This document shows positions 40,750 through 50,935 of a stretch of DNA of 64,000 nt, piece after piece (the first letter of the stretch is position 1; each line of letters opens with the position of its first letter). This DNA is from Scylla paramamosain (Eukaryota > Arthropoda > Malacostraca > Decapoda > Portunidae): the NCBI RefSeq assembly GCF_035594125.1, contig NC_087168.1, positions 8,219,650-8,283,649 of the forward strand. Reading direction: 5' to 3'. The translations under genes and the position numbers were made by a program. The notes under the pieces are model-generated. The model was not told where the DNA came from. It ran no database searches and saw only the letters and a list, made by a program, of their open reading frames with translations.

Positions 40750-41405
40750 TAAAAAGTTGTGGGATTGTGATAGGAGAGAGGATGAAGGTGGTAAAAGATT
40801 TCAGGTATCTAGGAACAGTGTTATGCAAGCATGGAGAGATGGATGGAGAAAGATAAAAGTTGTGGAGGAGGAGTCTCTGTCAGGAGTGTCACAGGATCAC
40901 TTGCAGGAATTATGGAAGGAAGGAATGTGACCATGGAGGTTAAAAGGCTTGAGGAACAGTATTCTCCTGCCAATATTAACATATGAATCAAAGACATGGA
41001 CATGGACTATAGGGTACAGTAGTCAAGAGTGCTTGCTGTGGAAATGAACTATCTGAGAGGAGCCTTTGGAGAGACCAGATGGGAGAGAGAAAGCAGTGAG
41101 AGATGTGACATAAGTACATGTGCAAATGGAGTGAATTGGGGAGTGGTGGAGTGGGTAAAGAGAAGTATACTGCAGTGGTTTGGTCATATTTGGAGGATGG
41201 GGAATAAGATGTGGAGGTGTATGAAAGTGAGCACAAGGGTCCTAATAGGAGAGACCACTTGAAAGAGAGGACAGGGTGGAGTACCTTTTAGAGAGTGCTT
41301 GAACAAACAAGGAGGGAGTGTTGTTGGATAGGGAGAGGTGGAGATACTTTTGTCATGGTCACCCCCTGGAGGGACGTTCCAGAGGTAGTGGGTCATCAGA
41401 GCTAT
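40750..41405 (+). pseudogene. RTE-like LINE C-terminal fragment
   Basis: Plus-strand translation gives KVVKDFRYLGTVLCKHGEMD near 40787-40845, the Y-L-G segment after RT, and further on VEMNYLRGAFGETRWERE, then VVEWVKRSILQWFGHIWRMG near 41145-41205. The last is the W-F-G-H box of RTE-type LINEs. Frames shift several times. The gene's RT core is absent. Confidence 0.75.
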
Positions 41406-41716
41406 AGATAGGTAGATGAATTTTAAGAGTCTTCTTTTTGTGTCTAATACTGAAGTTAGCTCCTACATCAGCTTATGAAGGAAACTGTAAAATCAATAAC
41501 GTTGTAATAAGTTTAGTTTCATTCATAATTTTATTAACATTGATACAGTAAGTATAGGGGAGAGTTATTAGATCCAAAATATGATATAGCTGTTTTGATT
41601 TCTTTTAGGTTTGGCTTGGACTCTTTAGTGAAGACACAAACTCACTATCATCTGTCTGGGCAGGTTCAGCTCTGCACCTCACTACCATCATTATTATGGT
41701 TACAGGGCATCACAGG

Positions 41717-42217
41717 AGTAGTATTGCATGGAAATTCTACACAGTGTCTAAAGATGATGGAGTAAAGGTTGAGTGCAAACTATGCAACATATCTTTGTCA
41801 AAAAGTGGTAAAGAGGAGAAATCATTTAATACAACCAATCTGAGAAAACACCTGTAAAGTAAGCATAAGCAAGAAATTGAAAAGAAAAATTGCTGGTAAC
41901 TGAGGAAAATAACCATTTGAAAAACAAATGAAAATTAGATGGATGTCAATCTGACAAAACTCACAAAACTTTACTCTCTTGTAGTAGCAGTGATACTCAG
42001 CCTACCTTGGAGCAAATGCTTGAGCTGAAAAAAGCGAGGACATAAACTGTGCTCTGTCTCAAGCTATATGCTATGCCATAGGGGAAATGATTGTTGTAGA
42101 CTGTCAGCCTTACTCCATAGTTGAGGATGTTGGATTTTTGAGGCTCATGAAAAAATTGAAACAAAATTATCAGCTGCCAAGCAGGAAGTACTTTTCTGAG
42201 ATAATTGTGCGGTGCTT
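41717..42217 (+). pseudogene. hAT (ZBED-type) transposase, N-terminal half
   Basis: Begins with a BED zinc finger: WKFYTVSKDDGVKVECKLC, then NTTNLRKHL and a KHKQE segment after an in-frame stop, giving the C-x2-C ... H-x4-H ligands. TLEQMLELKKA near 42010 and GEMIVVDCQPYSIVEDVGF with LPSRKYFSEIIV (42085-42210) match the next conserved blocks of ZBED/hAT transposases. The frame breaks at least twice. The sequence stops where a foldback and DIRS insertion begin, and continues at 48092. Confidence 0.85.
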
Positions 42218-42344
42218 CTTTGGCTTGTTATCTACATGTCGTGAACCTTCTTTGGTATGCGATCTACAATTTATATTGCGATCTATGTGTTATGAATCTA
42301 CTTTTGTATGCAATCTACATTTTATATTGTGATCTACAACAAGA

Positions 42345-42673
42345 AAAATTATAAAGTACACGAGACTTACCTTTGGTCAGTTGAAGTGTGCTTGTAATTT
42401 TACGAGGCAAATCACCTCTGCTTGAGGAGAGCTTTCATATGAGATTCACTGCAGCCCACGCACCGTCAGACTTTGAAGCAACGACCACCCACATGAGAAA
42501 CTGATAAATACCAGGCAAAAGTTGAGTACTACATGGAAACGTACTCATAACGAAACAATAGGGAGGGAGAGGAGGGCATATGAAAGCTCTCCTCAAGCAG
42601 AGGTGATTTGCCTCGTAAAATTACAAGCACACTTCAACTGACCAAAGGTAAGTCTCGTGTACTTTATAATTTT
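42345..42673. mobile_element. Foldback element related to DIRS ends
   Basis: Arms 42345-42441 and 42577-42673 are near-perfect reverse complements of about 97 bases, with a 135-base spacer. Within each arm lies a variant of the 49-bp terminal repeat of the adjacent DIRS element (aattttacgaggcaaatcac versus aattttactatgtcaaatca). The spacer begins with about 26 bases identical to sequence just inside the far end of that DIRS element (attcactgcagcccacgcac). Its right edge overlaps the start of the DIRS repeat at 42668. Confidence 0.85.
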
Positions 42674-42716
42674 ACTATGTCAAATCACTCTCTGCTGAGT
42701 CGAGCTTTCCTATGAG
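42668..42716. repeat. DIRS terminal inverted repeat, 3' end of element
   Basis: Starts aattttactatgtcaaatca. It is the exact reverse complement of 47433-47481. Confidence 0.95.
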
Positions 42717-43030
42717 GCTTCGAAGCCATGTGGGTGGCGTGCCTTGAGAAATTTTCCAGCTAAGGAACAGTAAAGTATGATGTAAACACAAAAAATTTTT
42801 ATTCCCCAACTGAACAGTGTCACTTTGCATATTGGTACATTGTTGAAATACCAATTTATTGCCTTGTCTACTGAAAGGATGTATACATGCCCCTCTACAT
42901 ATATTTATACCAATAAACCTTGCCATACCAGCTACCCTGCCTCCAAACACATAGTGCATCACTGATTACCATACCCTCAGTTGTAAACCACAAATATGTA
43001 TGCTTATTACTCAAAATAAGGATTGAACAT

Positions 43031-44209
43031 TTACCCCAGTACTGCCTCCTGGAAAGGGTCACCTGGCCTAATAACATGCTTGTCATAATACTTTGCAAAT
43101 GTACTTTCCCTAGACCATCCTGCTTTAGCCAGGATGCAAGAAATTGGCACTGCCATGGATTTGGCCTTCGAGGCTGCAGCCGGCCTCACACTACCAGCTG
43201 TGAACTTAGTTGTGTCCACCCCTGCCCTATCAAGCATCGTTTTGATCCAACGGGCAATAGTGTCTTTAGTAACGGCTTTGTGGGGTTTGATAAAGCTAAT
43301 GAGTAAGGCGTGTGTCGCCTGTGAATTGCCCTGTCTAATTTCCTCCGTCCTTGCAAGATAATGCCGTAAAGTTATGCAAACACACAGATTAGCGTCCGTC
43401 GAGTAAGCTTGAAATGTAATGGTACGAATGTTAAACCGTCGTCTGCATTGTTTAATGTTATCACTTAATTGAACCGAAATGGAGTCCTGCTCAATGTGCA
43501 TGCCCCTAACAGTTAATAAGTGGAGTGTTTGAACCCGAGCAGCTTGTGTGAGGGCCATCAACATAACAAGTTTGAGTGTAAGGTCCTTAAGTGTTAGTGT
43601 ATGTAGTGGGTACATAGCTCTTAGTTCTTGCAGAACTGGTTGTACATCCCAGGTCTCAGTGTACCTTGGTAGAGGCAGTCTCAAATTGAAAACTCCTTTC
43701 ATAAACCTGACAACCAGGGGATGGTTCCCAGCACTGCACCCGTCTACCACAAGACCAAGTGACGAAAGAGCACTTCTTGTTGTGTTAATTGATTTGTAAC
43801 CCACGTTCCTGTGGAAATTTTCAGACAAAAAATTGATTATGTCATGTACAGTGGGATTATAGGGATTGATATGCCATCTACTACAAAACAGTAACCATCT
43901 CCTGATATGTGGGTGATATTGTTTGCGTGTACCTGTTTTCCACGAGGCCATGATGATGTTTGCCCCTGCCGCAGATATTCCTTGTTCCTGCAAGTGTTCC
44001 CCGATATCGAACATGCCATCAATCGCGTGTGCCGCATGATCGGGTGCTCTTCGTCGGAGGATGGATGAACAAGGACCCCGTGTTTCTCCATGATTACTCT
44101 TGGGTGATCCACCAACATCCTGAGCAGGGTGCCCATCCATGGCTGCGACATCCACAGTGGCACTACTATCCACCCTGTCACCCCTTCCGCACGCATCTTT
44201 TGCAAACAC
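43031..44209 (-). CDS. DIRS tyrosine recombinase
   Basis: 392 residues; the conserved protein probably starts near residue 85 (NIIMASWKTGTRKQYHPHIR), since the first part overlaps pol in another frame. An N-terminal SAM-like domain spans about 85-180. The catalytic part has box-1 arginine at 225 (LTQAARVQTL), AGWSRESTF at 364-371 and the tyrosine at 374 or 375 (FAKYYDK). At the usual H-x-x-R box the sequence is TAGSVRPAA: arginine 342 is present but histidine is replaced by glycine 339. The enzyme inserts a circular DNA copy without target duplication. The overlap with pol is 373 bases and typical of DIRS. Confidence 0.9.
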   Translation of the reverse strand: MFAKDACGRGDRVDSSATVDVAAMDGHPAQDVGGSPKSNHGETRGPCSSILRRRAPDHAAHAIDGMFDIGEHLQEQGISAAGANIIMASWKTGTRKQYHPHIRRWLLFCSRWHINPYNPTVHDIINFLSENFHRNVGYKSINTTRSALSSLGLVVDGCSAGNHPLVVRFMKGVFNLRLPLPRYTETWDVQPVLQELRAMYPLHTLTLKDLTLKLVMLMALTQAARVQTLHLLTVRGMHIEQDSISVQLSDNIKQCRRRFNIRTITFQAYSTDANLCVCITLRHYLARTEEIRQGNSQATHALLISFIKPHKAVTKDTIARWIKTMLDRAGVDTTKFTAGSVRPAAASKAKSMAVPISCILAKAGWSRESTFAKYYDKHVIRPGDPFQEAVLG

Positions 44210-45888
44210 CTAGTAATTAGTGAAAATGGAGGAAAAATATAACATAGTCCAAACCGTGCCCAGTTCATAGAGAAGGCATCAAAATAAGTTGCTTCTGGAT
44301 CTGGCTTCCAAGAACAAAATAAATCTACCTGCCTATTGAGCCGAGATGCAAACAAATCAACCACTGGAGTACCAAAGATGCCACACAATTGTTGGAATAG
44401 GTGTATGTCCACTTTCCACTCATGCCTGTCATTCACCTTACGAGAGGCTAAATCAGCTAGTGTGTTGTCCTTGCCTGGGATGTGTGAACACGTGATCCAA
44501 GCCCCATTATCCACACACCACTGCCAAATATGTCCCGCAATTACATTGCACACTTGAGACCTAGTACCTCCCATCTCGTTCACATATGTCATTGCTGTGG
44601 TATTGTCACAATAAACCTTAATGTAATGCCTTTTCAACTCCCGTCTAAAAGTCTGAAGGACAAACAAAATGGCTTTCAATTCAAGCGCATTAATATGTAG
44701 TAATTTTTCCTCCAAAGACCAGCTACCCGACGTGGCTCGATTGTTGAGATGGCCCCCCCAGCCTAAACTGGAAGCGTCTGTGTATAAATCAATATCCGTG
44801 CCATCCCTAAAAATTTTCCTGTCCTGTGTATAGATGTTATCAAGCCACCAACTCAAGTCTGTTTTCATGTCAGCAGTAATAGTCATCCAATTATCAAAAT
44901 TACCATACTGAAGCTGTAAAGCTGCCGTCTTTTCCGTCTCCAACTTCCTGTAGTGCAGTTTCCCTAATTCCACAGCAGGAGTGGCAGCGACCAAAAGACC
45001 TGTAACTCTGGCTACTTCCCTAATTCTATCCTTGCTTTTACCCAAGAGATTCCGACAGGCCTGAATAATTTTGTGTCTCCTCCGTTCCGGTAAGGTGATC
45101 ATCATGGAATTAGTATCAATCACATTCCCCAAATACTCAATGGTCCTGGTGGGTGTCAACACCGACTTCTCTGCGTTAATACAAAAACCCAACTTCTGGA
45201 GGAGATCAATAGTGTCCTTAATGGTTGCAAGGCATCCTGACCAAGTGTTATTGCAGATGAGGGTGTCATCAATAAAGCTAGTAATGGAATGCCCTCTTTC
45301 CCTCAGTGTTGCAAAAACTGGTTTCAATAGCTTTGTGAAAATTCGTGGCCTCTCTGAAAAACCATTAGGAAGACATGTGAATTGATAAACAGTATTGTTC
45401 CACTTAAAACACAAAAACTTTTGTTGTTCATCAGCAATCTTGACAGAATAGTAAGCATGTCTAAGGTCAACCGAAGCTAAATAGTCCCCTGCATGAATCA
45501 GTCTAATAGCCTGTTCAAAGTTTTCCATTTTAAAACGTTTGTAAGGGACGTGGAAATTGAGTTCTCTTAAGTTCAGCACCATCCTATACCCACCATCCTT
45601 TTTAGGCCTTAGGAAAATTGGAGAGATAACTTGTCCCATTTCCCTCTGTGTGGCCACAATGACTTTCAGGTCCAAAAGTTTCTCAATTTCATCACTGATT
45701 ATAAGGTTTTCTACTGCACTGAACTTGTATGTAGTCTCCCTTGAGAATAAATGTCCAATTTCCTCAACATTTATATCTAAATGACAATGTTGCACAATGT
45801 CTAAAATTACAGGGTCATGTGTCAGTTTTTTCCATTCTGCTGTGAATTTATGAATTCTACCAGCTTCAAAGGTGTCACTCACCTCCAC
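43837..45888 (-). CDS. DIRS pol: reverse transcriptase, RNase H, methyltransferase-like domain
   Basis: 683 residues. RT spans about 80-300, with LRPKKDGGYRMVLNLREL at 93-110, catalytic Asp141 in LASVDLRHAYYSVK and the second Asp pair 207-208 in SFIDDTLI, so the box is F-I-D-D rather than Y-x-D-D. RNase H spans about 365-485: Asp371 in LYTDASSLGWGG, Glu403 in ALELKAI, Asp428 in VYCDNT and Asp479 in TLADLASR. From about 505 (PVVDLFASRLNRQ, WKPDPEATYFDAFS) the protein matches the DAM-like methyltransferase region of DIRS1-type elements. The frame opens at a GTG that overlaps the gag TAG by one base, implying re-initiation or frameshifting. All RT and RNase H residues are intact. Confidence 0.92.
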   Translation of the reverse strand: MEVSDTFEAGRIHKFTAEWKKLTHDPVILDIVQHCHLDINVEEIGHLFSRETTYKFSAVENLIISDEIEKLLDLKVIVATQREMGQVISPIFLRPKKDGGYRMVLNLRELNFHVPYKRFKMENFEQAIRLIHAGDYLASVDLRHAYYSVKIADEQQKFLCFKWNNTVYQFTCLPNGFSERPRIFTKLLKPVFATLRERGHSITSFIDDTLICNNTWSGCLATIKDTIDLLQKLGFCINAEKSVLTPTRTIEYLGNVIDTNSMMITLPERRRHKIIQACRNLLGKSKDRIREVARVTGLLVAATPAVELGKLHYRKLETEKTAALQLQYGNFDNWMTITADMKTDLSWWLDNIYTQDRKIFRDGTDIDLYTDASSLGWGGHLNNRATSGSWSLEEKLLHINALELKAILFVLQTFRRELKRHYIKVYCDNTTAMTYVNEMGGTRSQVCNVIAGHIWQWCVDNGAWITCSHIPGKDNTLADLASRKVNDRHEWKVDIHLFQQLCGIFGTPVVDLFASRLNRQVDLFCSWKPDPEATYFDAFSMNWARFGLCYIFPPFSLITRCLQKMRAEGVTGWIVVPLWMSQPWMGTLLRMLVDHPRVIMEKHGVLVHPSSDEEHPIMRHTRLMACSISGNTCRNKEYLRQGQTSSWPRGKQVHANNITHISGDGYCFVVDGISIPIIPLYMT

Positions 45889-47246
45889 TACGGCCGGGGT
45901 CTCTGTGGACCCCGGCTCCTGGCGTTTTTTGAGTCCGCGTCCTGCCGCGCTGGTAGTTGACGTTGTCCCCTCCTGGCGCCTGACCTCTGCAGGCCATAGG
46001 GTTGGAACCTCATTGCAGAGTTTCTATGCCATGTTCGCCCCCAGTAGCCACGTGACCTGCCACTGGTGGTTTTCCAAGGGTATGCCGGTTTCTTGAGGGA
46101 GAACTTGTTCTTTAACTTTTCTGTGTCCTCGATCTGCTTGGCCGATTGAGACACATCATCCCCAAACAGGAAACGCGACATGGGGACCTTATCAGCACAT
46201 AAGTGGGAATATTTCTGGTTAATTTCCCTTTTCATAAGAAAACGTCTAGCCAAATTCAACCTGTGATTGGCATGACCCAACAACGCCAAGGCGCCGTTAA
46301 TCATACCTACTTCCTGCACAACAGCGGGGTGGTCACTCTCCTGTGCCACTACATCCAGGGCTAGAAGTGACCTAGTTAAAATGGTACCTGCCTTGAGAAT
46401 GTCACCACTTACGTCCTTAAGACGAAAATCAGCTTTCTTCGCGTCAGTCTTTAAGGCACCCAAAATCTGCGGGTTACATTCCACAGGCGCCAATGCAGGA
46501 CAGTTGTTTGGTCGTCTGGTGGCTGATTCCTCCAAGATGGCCCTGTAGTCTTCCTCTTGCATACCGTTGTCAAACAATTGATTAACCATAACTGCCACCT
46601 GTTGGTCAATGTCTGCAGAAACACTGTCAGGGGGCCCCAAAGCCTTGGCTGCCTGTTGCAAAACACTGCCCCTTTGTGACACCTCTCTAATCTCCCCATC
46701 CTCGCTGCTGGAGTCATTAAAGCCTGAGAATGGAGGTGAAACTGTGTGGTGTGTTCCTGAAGTACCCGGAAGATGATCCTCAGGTAACGGAGGAGGGTGA
46801 GTATGTGTGTTAGCATGAAGTTTCGCTACCTCACCTTTCAATACCGCCAACTCATCCAACACTAAATGCCATGAAGGTTCGGGAGCTGTAGGCGCGGAAG
46901 CCGATGCCTGGTGCAGAGGAAGATTCTGTGCACTTCCATGTGGTTGAGTCGGTTTGTTGACATGGTGGGGCGGCACGTGTTCTTGATCTTGACGGCGGCG
47001 ACTCCTATGCCGCCAACTGTGCTGAGGCGAAAAATCGGAAGAACTGCCGCTACAATCCCAGGAAAGAGACCTCGTCCTTGAAGAAACACTGCTGCTCCTT
47101 CTCCTAATTCCTTGGAAGGCCGCGTCAGGTGGCGGGGCAGAGCCGGACATGCCTGCCGACCAAGAACATAAGCCAAAAGGTTGCATAGCCCCATATGTAT
47201 GGTTAAAATGGCTATATGGCAGGCCCAAACCCATGCCATTCCTCAA
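45888..47246 (-). CDS. DIRS gag-like protein
   Basis: 452 residues. The N-terminal 130 are serine/arginine/histidine-rich and look disordered. A conserved core follows: AAKALGPPDSVSADIDQQVA, MVNQLFDNGMQEEDYRAIL, CNPQILGALKTD, then LFGDDVSQSAKQIED near 370. The C-terminus is basic (RGYWGRTWHRN, RQLPARQDADSKNARSRGP), suited to RNA binding. The core is shared with the fragment at 5080-5953, which shows it is under selection in the family. No zinc knuckle is seen. It ends with TAG one base into the pol frame. Confidence 0.85.
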   Translation of the reverse strand: MRNGMGLGLPYSHFNHTYGAMQPFGLCSWSAGMSGSAPPPDAAFQGIRRRSSSVSSRTRSLSWDCSGSSSDFSPQHSWRHRSRRRQDQEHVPPHHVNKPTQPHGSAQNLPLHQASASAPTAPEPSWHLVLDELAVLKGEVAKLHANTHTHPPPLPEDHLPGTSGTHHTVSPPFSGFNDSSSEDGEIREVSQRGSVLQQAAKALGPPDSVSADIDQQVAVMVNQLFDNGMQEEDYRAILEESATRRPNNCPALAPVECNPQILGALKTDAKKADFRLKDVSGDILKAGTILTRSLLALDVVAQESDHPAVVQEVGMINGALALLGHANHRLNLARRFLMKREINQKYSHLCADKVPMSRFLFGDDVSQSAKQIEDTEKLKNKFSLKKPAYPWKTTSGRSRGYWGRTWHRNSAMRFQPYGLQRSGARRGQRQLPARQDADSKNARSRGPQRPRP

Positions 47247-47432
47247 TGGTAGGCCTATCCCATATCATTGGCACTATGGTAGGCCCATCCCATACCATAG
47301 ATCCACCTTAGAAAGCTGTGTACCTGTAGCGATGATGTGGCACGAGCCGGTGAAGGCGGGAGCTGTGTGGTCTTGACGTCTGATCGGCGCGAAAGCTTTC
47401 CAGCGACTGACGGTGCGTGGGCTGCAGTGAAT

Positions 47433-47481
47433 CTCATAGGAAAGCTCGACTCAGCAGAGAGTGATTTGACATAGTAAAATT
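47433..47481. repeat. DIRS terminal inverted repeat, 5' end of element
   Basis: Exact reverse complement of 42668-42716. The next 32 bases inward also occur in the spacer of the neighbouring foldback element. Confidence 0.95.
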
Positions 47482-48091
47482 GTACTTATCAAGAACAAGG
47501 AAAACACTTGTCTTAGTTTCGAGAGAAAATGTCTGGTTAGAGAGTCTGAAGCATGAGTGGAATGTCTGTTCTAGTGTTGAAGTTCAAAGAAGAGACTGAG
47601 ACACTTCACCCAATTATTCAGAGAGGAGTCGCTGAAGGCTCAATAATCCATTCTGATGACTAGCCAGCTTATTCTGATTTAAACCAACTCGAACTTCGTC
47701 ATTTTTCTGTAAATCGTCAGCAATGTTACATTGATTCTAACATCGGAGCTCATACTCAAGGAACTGAAAGATCCTAGCTTGATGCGAAGATTCATATATT
47801 GACAATAATGTGAGGCATCAATCAAAGAGCATTTCAATCTTACCAATACTACTTTTGTTGGCAGATGATGAGAAAAGAAGCTCCTGACCTTTATTTAGCA
47901 TTTTTAGCCGATGTACTGTAGGTGCTGTTCATCGCTAGAATATGAATAAAAGAAATTTTTTTAATATTTTAATTACATTTTCTCTATGCTATATATCATT
48001 CCAAAATAAGAATTTGTACAGTGTAAATACTTTTTCCTTGTAGATAACAAGCCAAAGTATGGTGTAGATATTTTTTCCCTGTAGATAACAA
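47482..48091. other. Filler between DIRS and the second hAT half
   Basis: AT-rich, no conserved frame. At 48039-48057 and 48080-48098 the sequence tgtagataacaagccaaag occurs twice; its reverse complement is at 42218-42236 on the other side of the insertion. Confidence 0.6.
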
Positions 48092-49580
48092 GCCAAAGTA
48101 GCACTGATTGTACCATCCATTTATGGATCAATGTTTGAGGAACTGAGATGTGCTGTTAATGAAGCAGAGTATATCAGTTTCACCACTGATATTTGGACAA
48201 GCAACATGATATTCTTTTATTAGTTTAACTGGTCACTGAATCTAAATTTTGAACAAAAGACCTGTACTAAGAGTAAGACCATTCCCTGGTTCACATGTTG
48301 CAGCTCATATTACTAAAGTCCTTTGAGATACATTGCAAGAATTCAACATACCATCTTACAAAGTGCATCTTTTCACAAGAGACATTGGTGCCAACATAGT
48401 AAAGAGCGTTGAAGGAACAGGGCATCAAAATTTGTCATGCTTTCTGCACACCTTACAACTTGTGATTACATGACAGCATATTTGAACAAAAAGTGATAAA
48501 AAGACATCATTGCACAATGCAAGCAGATTGTTAGTCACTTCAGCCATTCTCCTTCAGCTTACAGCAAGCTGGCACAATTGCAGCACAAATTTGTACAGGA
48601 CATTCCCACAAGGTGGAACAGCACCTACTTAATGCTGGAGCAAATGTCTGAACAAAAGACAGCTATAGCAAATTATACCCCTGACATCCCAAATCTTCCT
48701 GTCTGATGCAAACAAGTGGATCATCATCAAAAAGCTGTCAGCTTTGCTAAAGATATTTCACAAAATGACGGTTTCACTAAGTAAAAGATCAAGCACTGCA
48801 TCTAACATTATCCCTTAAATTAAGTTCCTGATGCTCTTCATTGGAAAAGCTTCAACTAATGCACAGTTTTCTGGATTAGCATGCTAACTGCTCTCAAAGT
48901 GTCAGCAAACACCAGACTTTCAAAGTATGTGAGTGACAGCAGCGTGATTCATGCAACTTTTCTTGACCTATGATGCAAAGGTAATTGTTTCTTAGATACC
49001 AGTGATGGAACATCTGAAACTGCTCTAGTAAACATTCAAAAGGAGTTGGTGGAAACCTTTGAGAAGTGACAACAGGTTGTGCAGGCAGAGCAAGAGGTGT
49101 ACAGAGAAGAGGAAGCTGATGCTTCTAGTTCCTATGGCAGAATGTCTGGTGGAAATGATTCTGAGATAGAAAATGTGCAGCTGCAAGGCAATTTTCAAGA
49201 GGACAATTTAAATTATCTTGATTTTGGTAAATGCTATGATGAACTTGTCTTCCTAGCAAAAGGTGAAGATGGAAACACTGCGTCACAATCATGCTCATCA
49301 CAAATGTGGTCAGAATGCAAGGGGTCATTGCTGACAATTTTTGCAGCTGTTGGCAATGAAACAGAAAGGTATGTGTCCATGGGAATGCAGCCAACGTGGA
49401 GAAAATCCTTTAGATTGGTAGAAAGTAAACATATGTGGGTTTCCATATTTGAGTACCTTAGCAAATAAATACTTGTCTGTTCCACCATCCTCAGTTGAAA
49501 GTGAAAGGCTGTTTAGTATTGGGGAAATGTGTATTCCCTTAACAGGAATCACCATAATGCTGAAATTGGTGAAAGGTTTA
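48092..49580 (+). pseudogene. hAT (ZBED-type) transposase, C-terminal half
   Basis: Continues from the half at 41717-42217. It reads AKVALIVPSIYGSMFEEL and FTTDIWTSN (48092-48205; Asp of the RNase-H-like core), HTAAH/H-I-T-K-V-L segments, DIPTRWNSTYLMLEQM near 48600-48660 (the conserved T-R-W-N-S box), and the hAT dimerization region SVPPSSVESERLFSIGE near 49480-49530, followed by EIGERFMFLNYNLR. Frameshifts and stops occur throughout. An open piece of 129 residues (49079-49468) covers the acidic linker. Transposition is cut-and-paste in active relatives; this copy is dead. Confidence 0.87.
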
Positions 49581-49599
49581 TGTTTTTAAATTACAATTT

Positions 49600-50789
49600 A
49601 AGAATGTCAAATTTCTGTTACTAAGAAACATGCAAAACTGCATTGGATGTTTTTTATTTTTTTGAAGGGTAAATTTTTTAAAGAAAATTGTTCACTTCTA
49701 GAGTTGTTTTGGAAATTTTGCTTTTTGAAAATGATATCAAAACTATTGAAATTACAGTATTTGCCTCTCAGAAACATCCGTTCTCCATGTATAATCAAAT
49801 AAATAGTACTACTTTTCATCAATATTTTTTTCATTTGATTTTTTTTACCCATGTCTTTAAGGGACTTAAGTTTATTAATAACAAACTTGATAAAAAGAAA
49901 TTCATGATTATGGACACCTTTTTTTTCAGGCCAACACTAATTACTTTTTTTTCTTCCCTTCTATAGTGTAACAACGAGTAGTGGATCTGTTTTTTTTTCA
50001 TAACACTTGATAATGCCCTTTAGCTGCTGGAATTGTTGTATTAAAAAAAAAAATCAGTGCACAGGTATCAGTATTGGTATTGGTATGTGATATTGGGGTA
50101 TTGGTATTGGTATCAGTATCGGTCAAAATTTTGATATCAGTACATTCCTAGTCACTACGCAGTACCAATTTACTGCATACCTAATTACCTTGACTTTGCT
50201 ACACTGTGCAAGAAACTTCATCAAAGTATGTGCACACAAAACTGATGCAGCCAATAAGTTTCACAGCAAAAATTTAGACATGTAAAAATACCCTTAATTG
50301 TTATATATCCTTGAAAACCAAGCCATATCTATTTGAAGTTTCCTTGTATTTAAAAAAAAAAAATAGCCTAAACCGAGTTCTGACTTGCCTTTTGAAATGT
50401 TTAACTTACATGTCATGTTAATCTTAGAAATGTACTAATTTTTAGAATGTCAATATGTCTTGTAGAATAAAGTTCATGTAATACACTGTACATGAATTGT
50501 GGACTAGGTAACTGAGGTTAGGCACAGTTCTCACCCAGAGATGACTTATGGCTCATTATCATTTACATATGAAAGATGCTGTCTCACTCACTATACTGCC
50601 TATGTCTGTCCCCTGATCCTCACTGCCCCTGGCGTACTAAAATTGGATATTGCATCAAAGTTATATGATTTTTAAAGTCTGTTTGTGAATCTTCCCTCCT
50701 CGCTGTCAATTTAGGTTTAGTGAGCTGGCAGCAGAAATAAGCTCATCTGTAGTCAAAATGACCTTCTATCCTGAATCTTAAGTGACAGA
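49600..50789. other. Intron 2 sequence, no gene seen
   Basis: AT-rich with homopolymer T runs. 50060-50150 has repeated ggtatcagtat/ggtattggt units resembling 39370-39420, possibly hAT element ends. Confidence 0.4.
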
Positions 50790-50870
<81 letters not shown>

Positions 50871-50935
50871 TTTTTTTTTTTTTTTTTTTTTTTATTATTT
50901 TTTCTTTTTCTTTTTCTTTTTTTTTTCTTTTTCTC
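50790..50935. repeat. (TTA)n microsatellite and T-rich tract
   Basis: About 27 TTA units (50790-50870), then a run of 24 T, then T-rich sequence with CTTTTT units. Confidence 0.97.

Larger units (their letters stand above)
42668..47481 (-). mobile_element. Structurally complete DIRS-type retrotransposon, 4814 bp
   Basis: Bounded by exact 49-bp inverted terminal repeats at 42668-42716 and 47433-47481. On the minus strand it carries three long frames in DIRS order: gag (45888-47246), pol with RT, RNase H and a methyltransferase-like domain (43837-45888), and tyrosine recombinase (43031-44209), the last two overlapping. No LTRs and no integrase are present. It sits in the middle of an hAT transposase. 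Identical ends and long open frames indicate a recent insertion. Confidence 0.93.

Noticed and set aside
41602..41668. An acceptor-like site (cttttag) followed by an open stretch reading FGLDSLVKTQTHYHL, a possible extra host exon.
   Set aside because: Its end phase does not fit exon 3, its donor (gttcag) is weak, and it directly precedes the hAT transposase, so it may be hAT sequence.
42345..48098. CRISPR-like or prokaryotic mobile system, considered because of inverted repeats and a tyrosine recombinase.
   Set aside because: The recombinase is joined to RT, RNase H and gag in DIRS order, there are no spaced direct repeats, and the surroundings are clearly eukaryotic.
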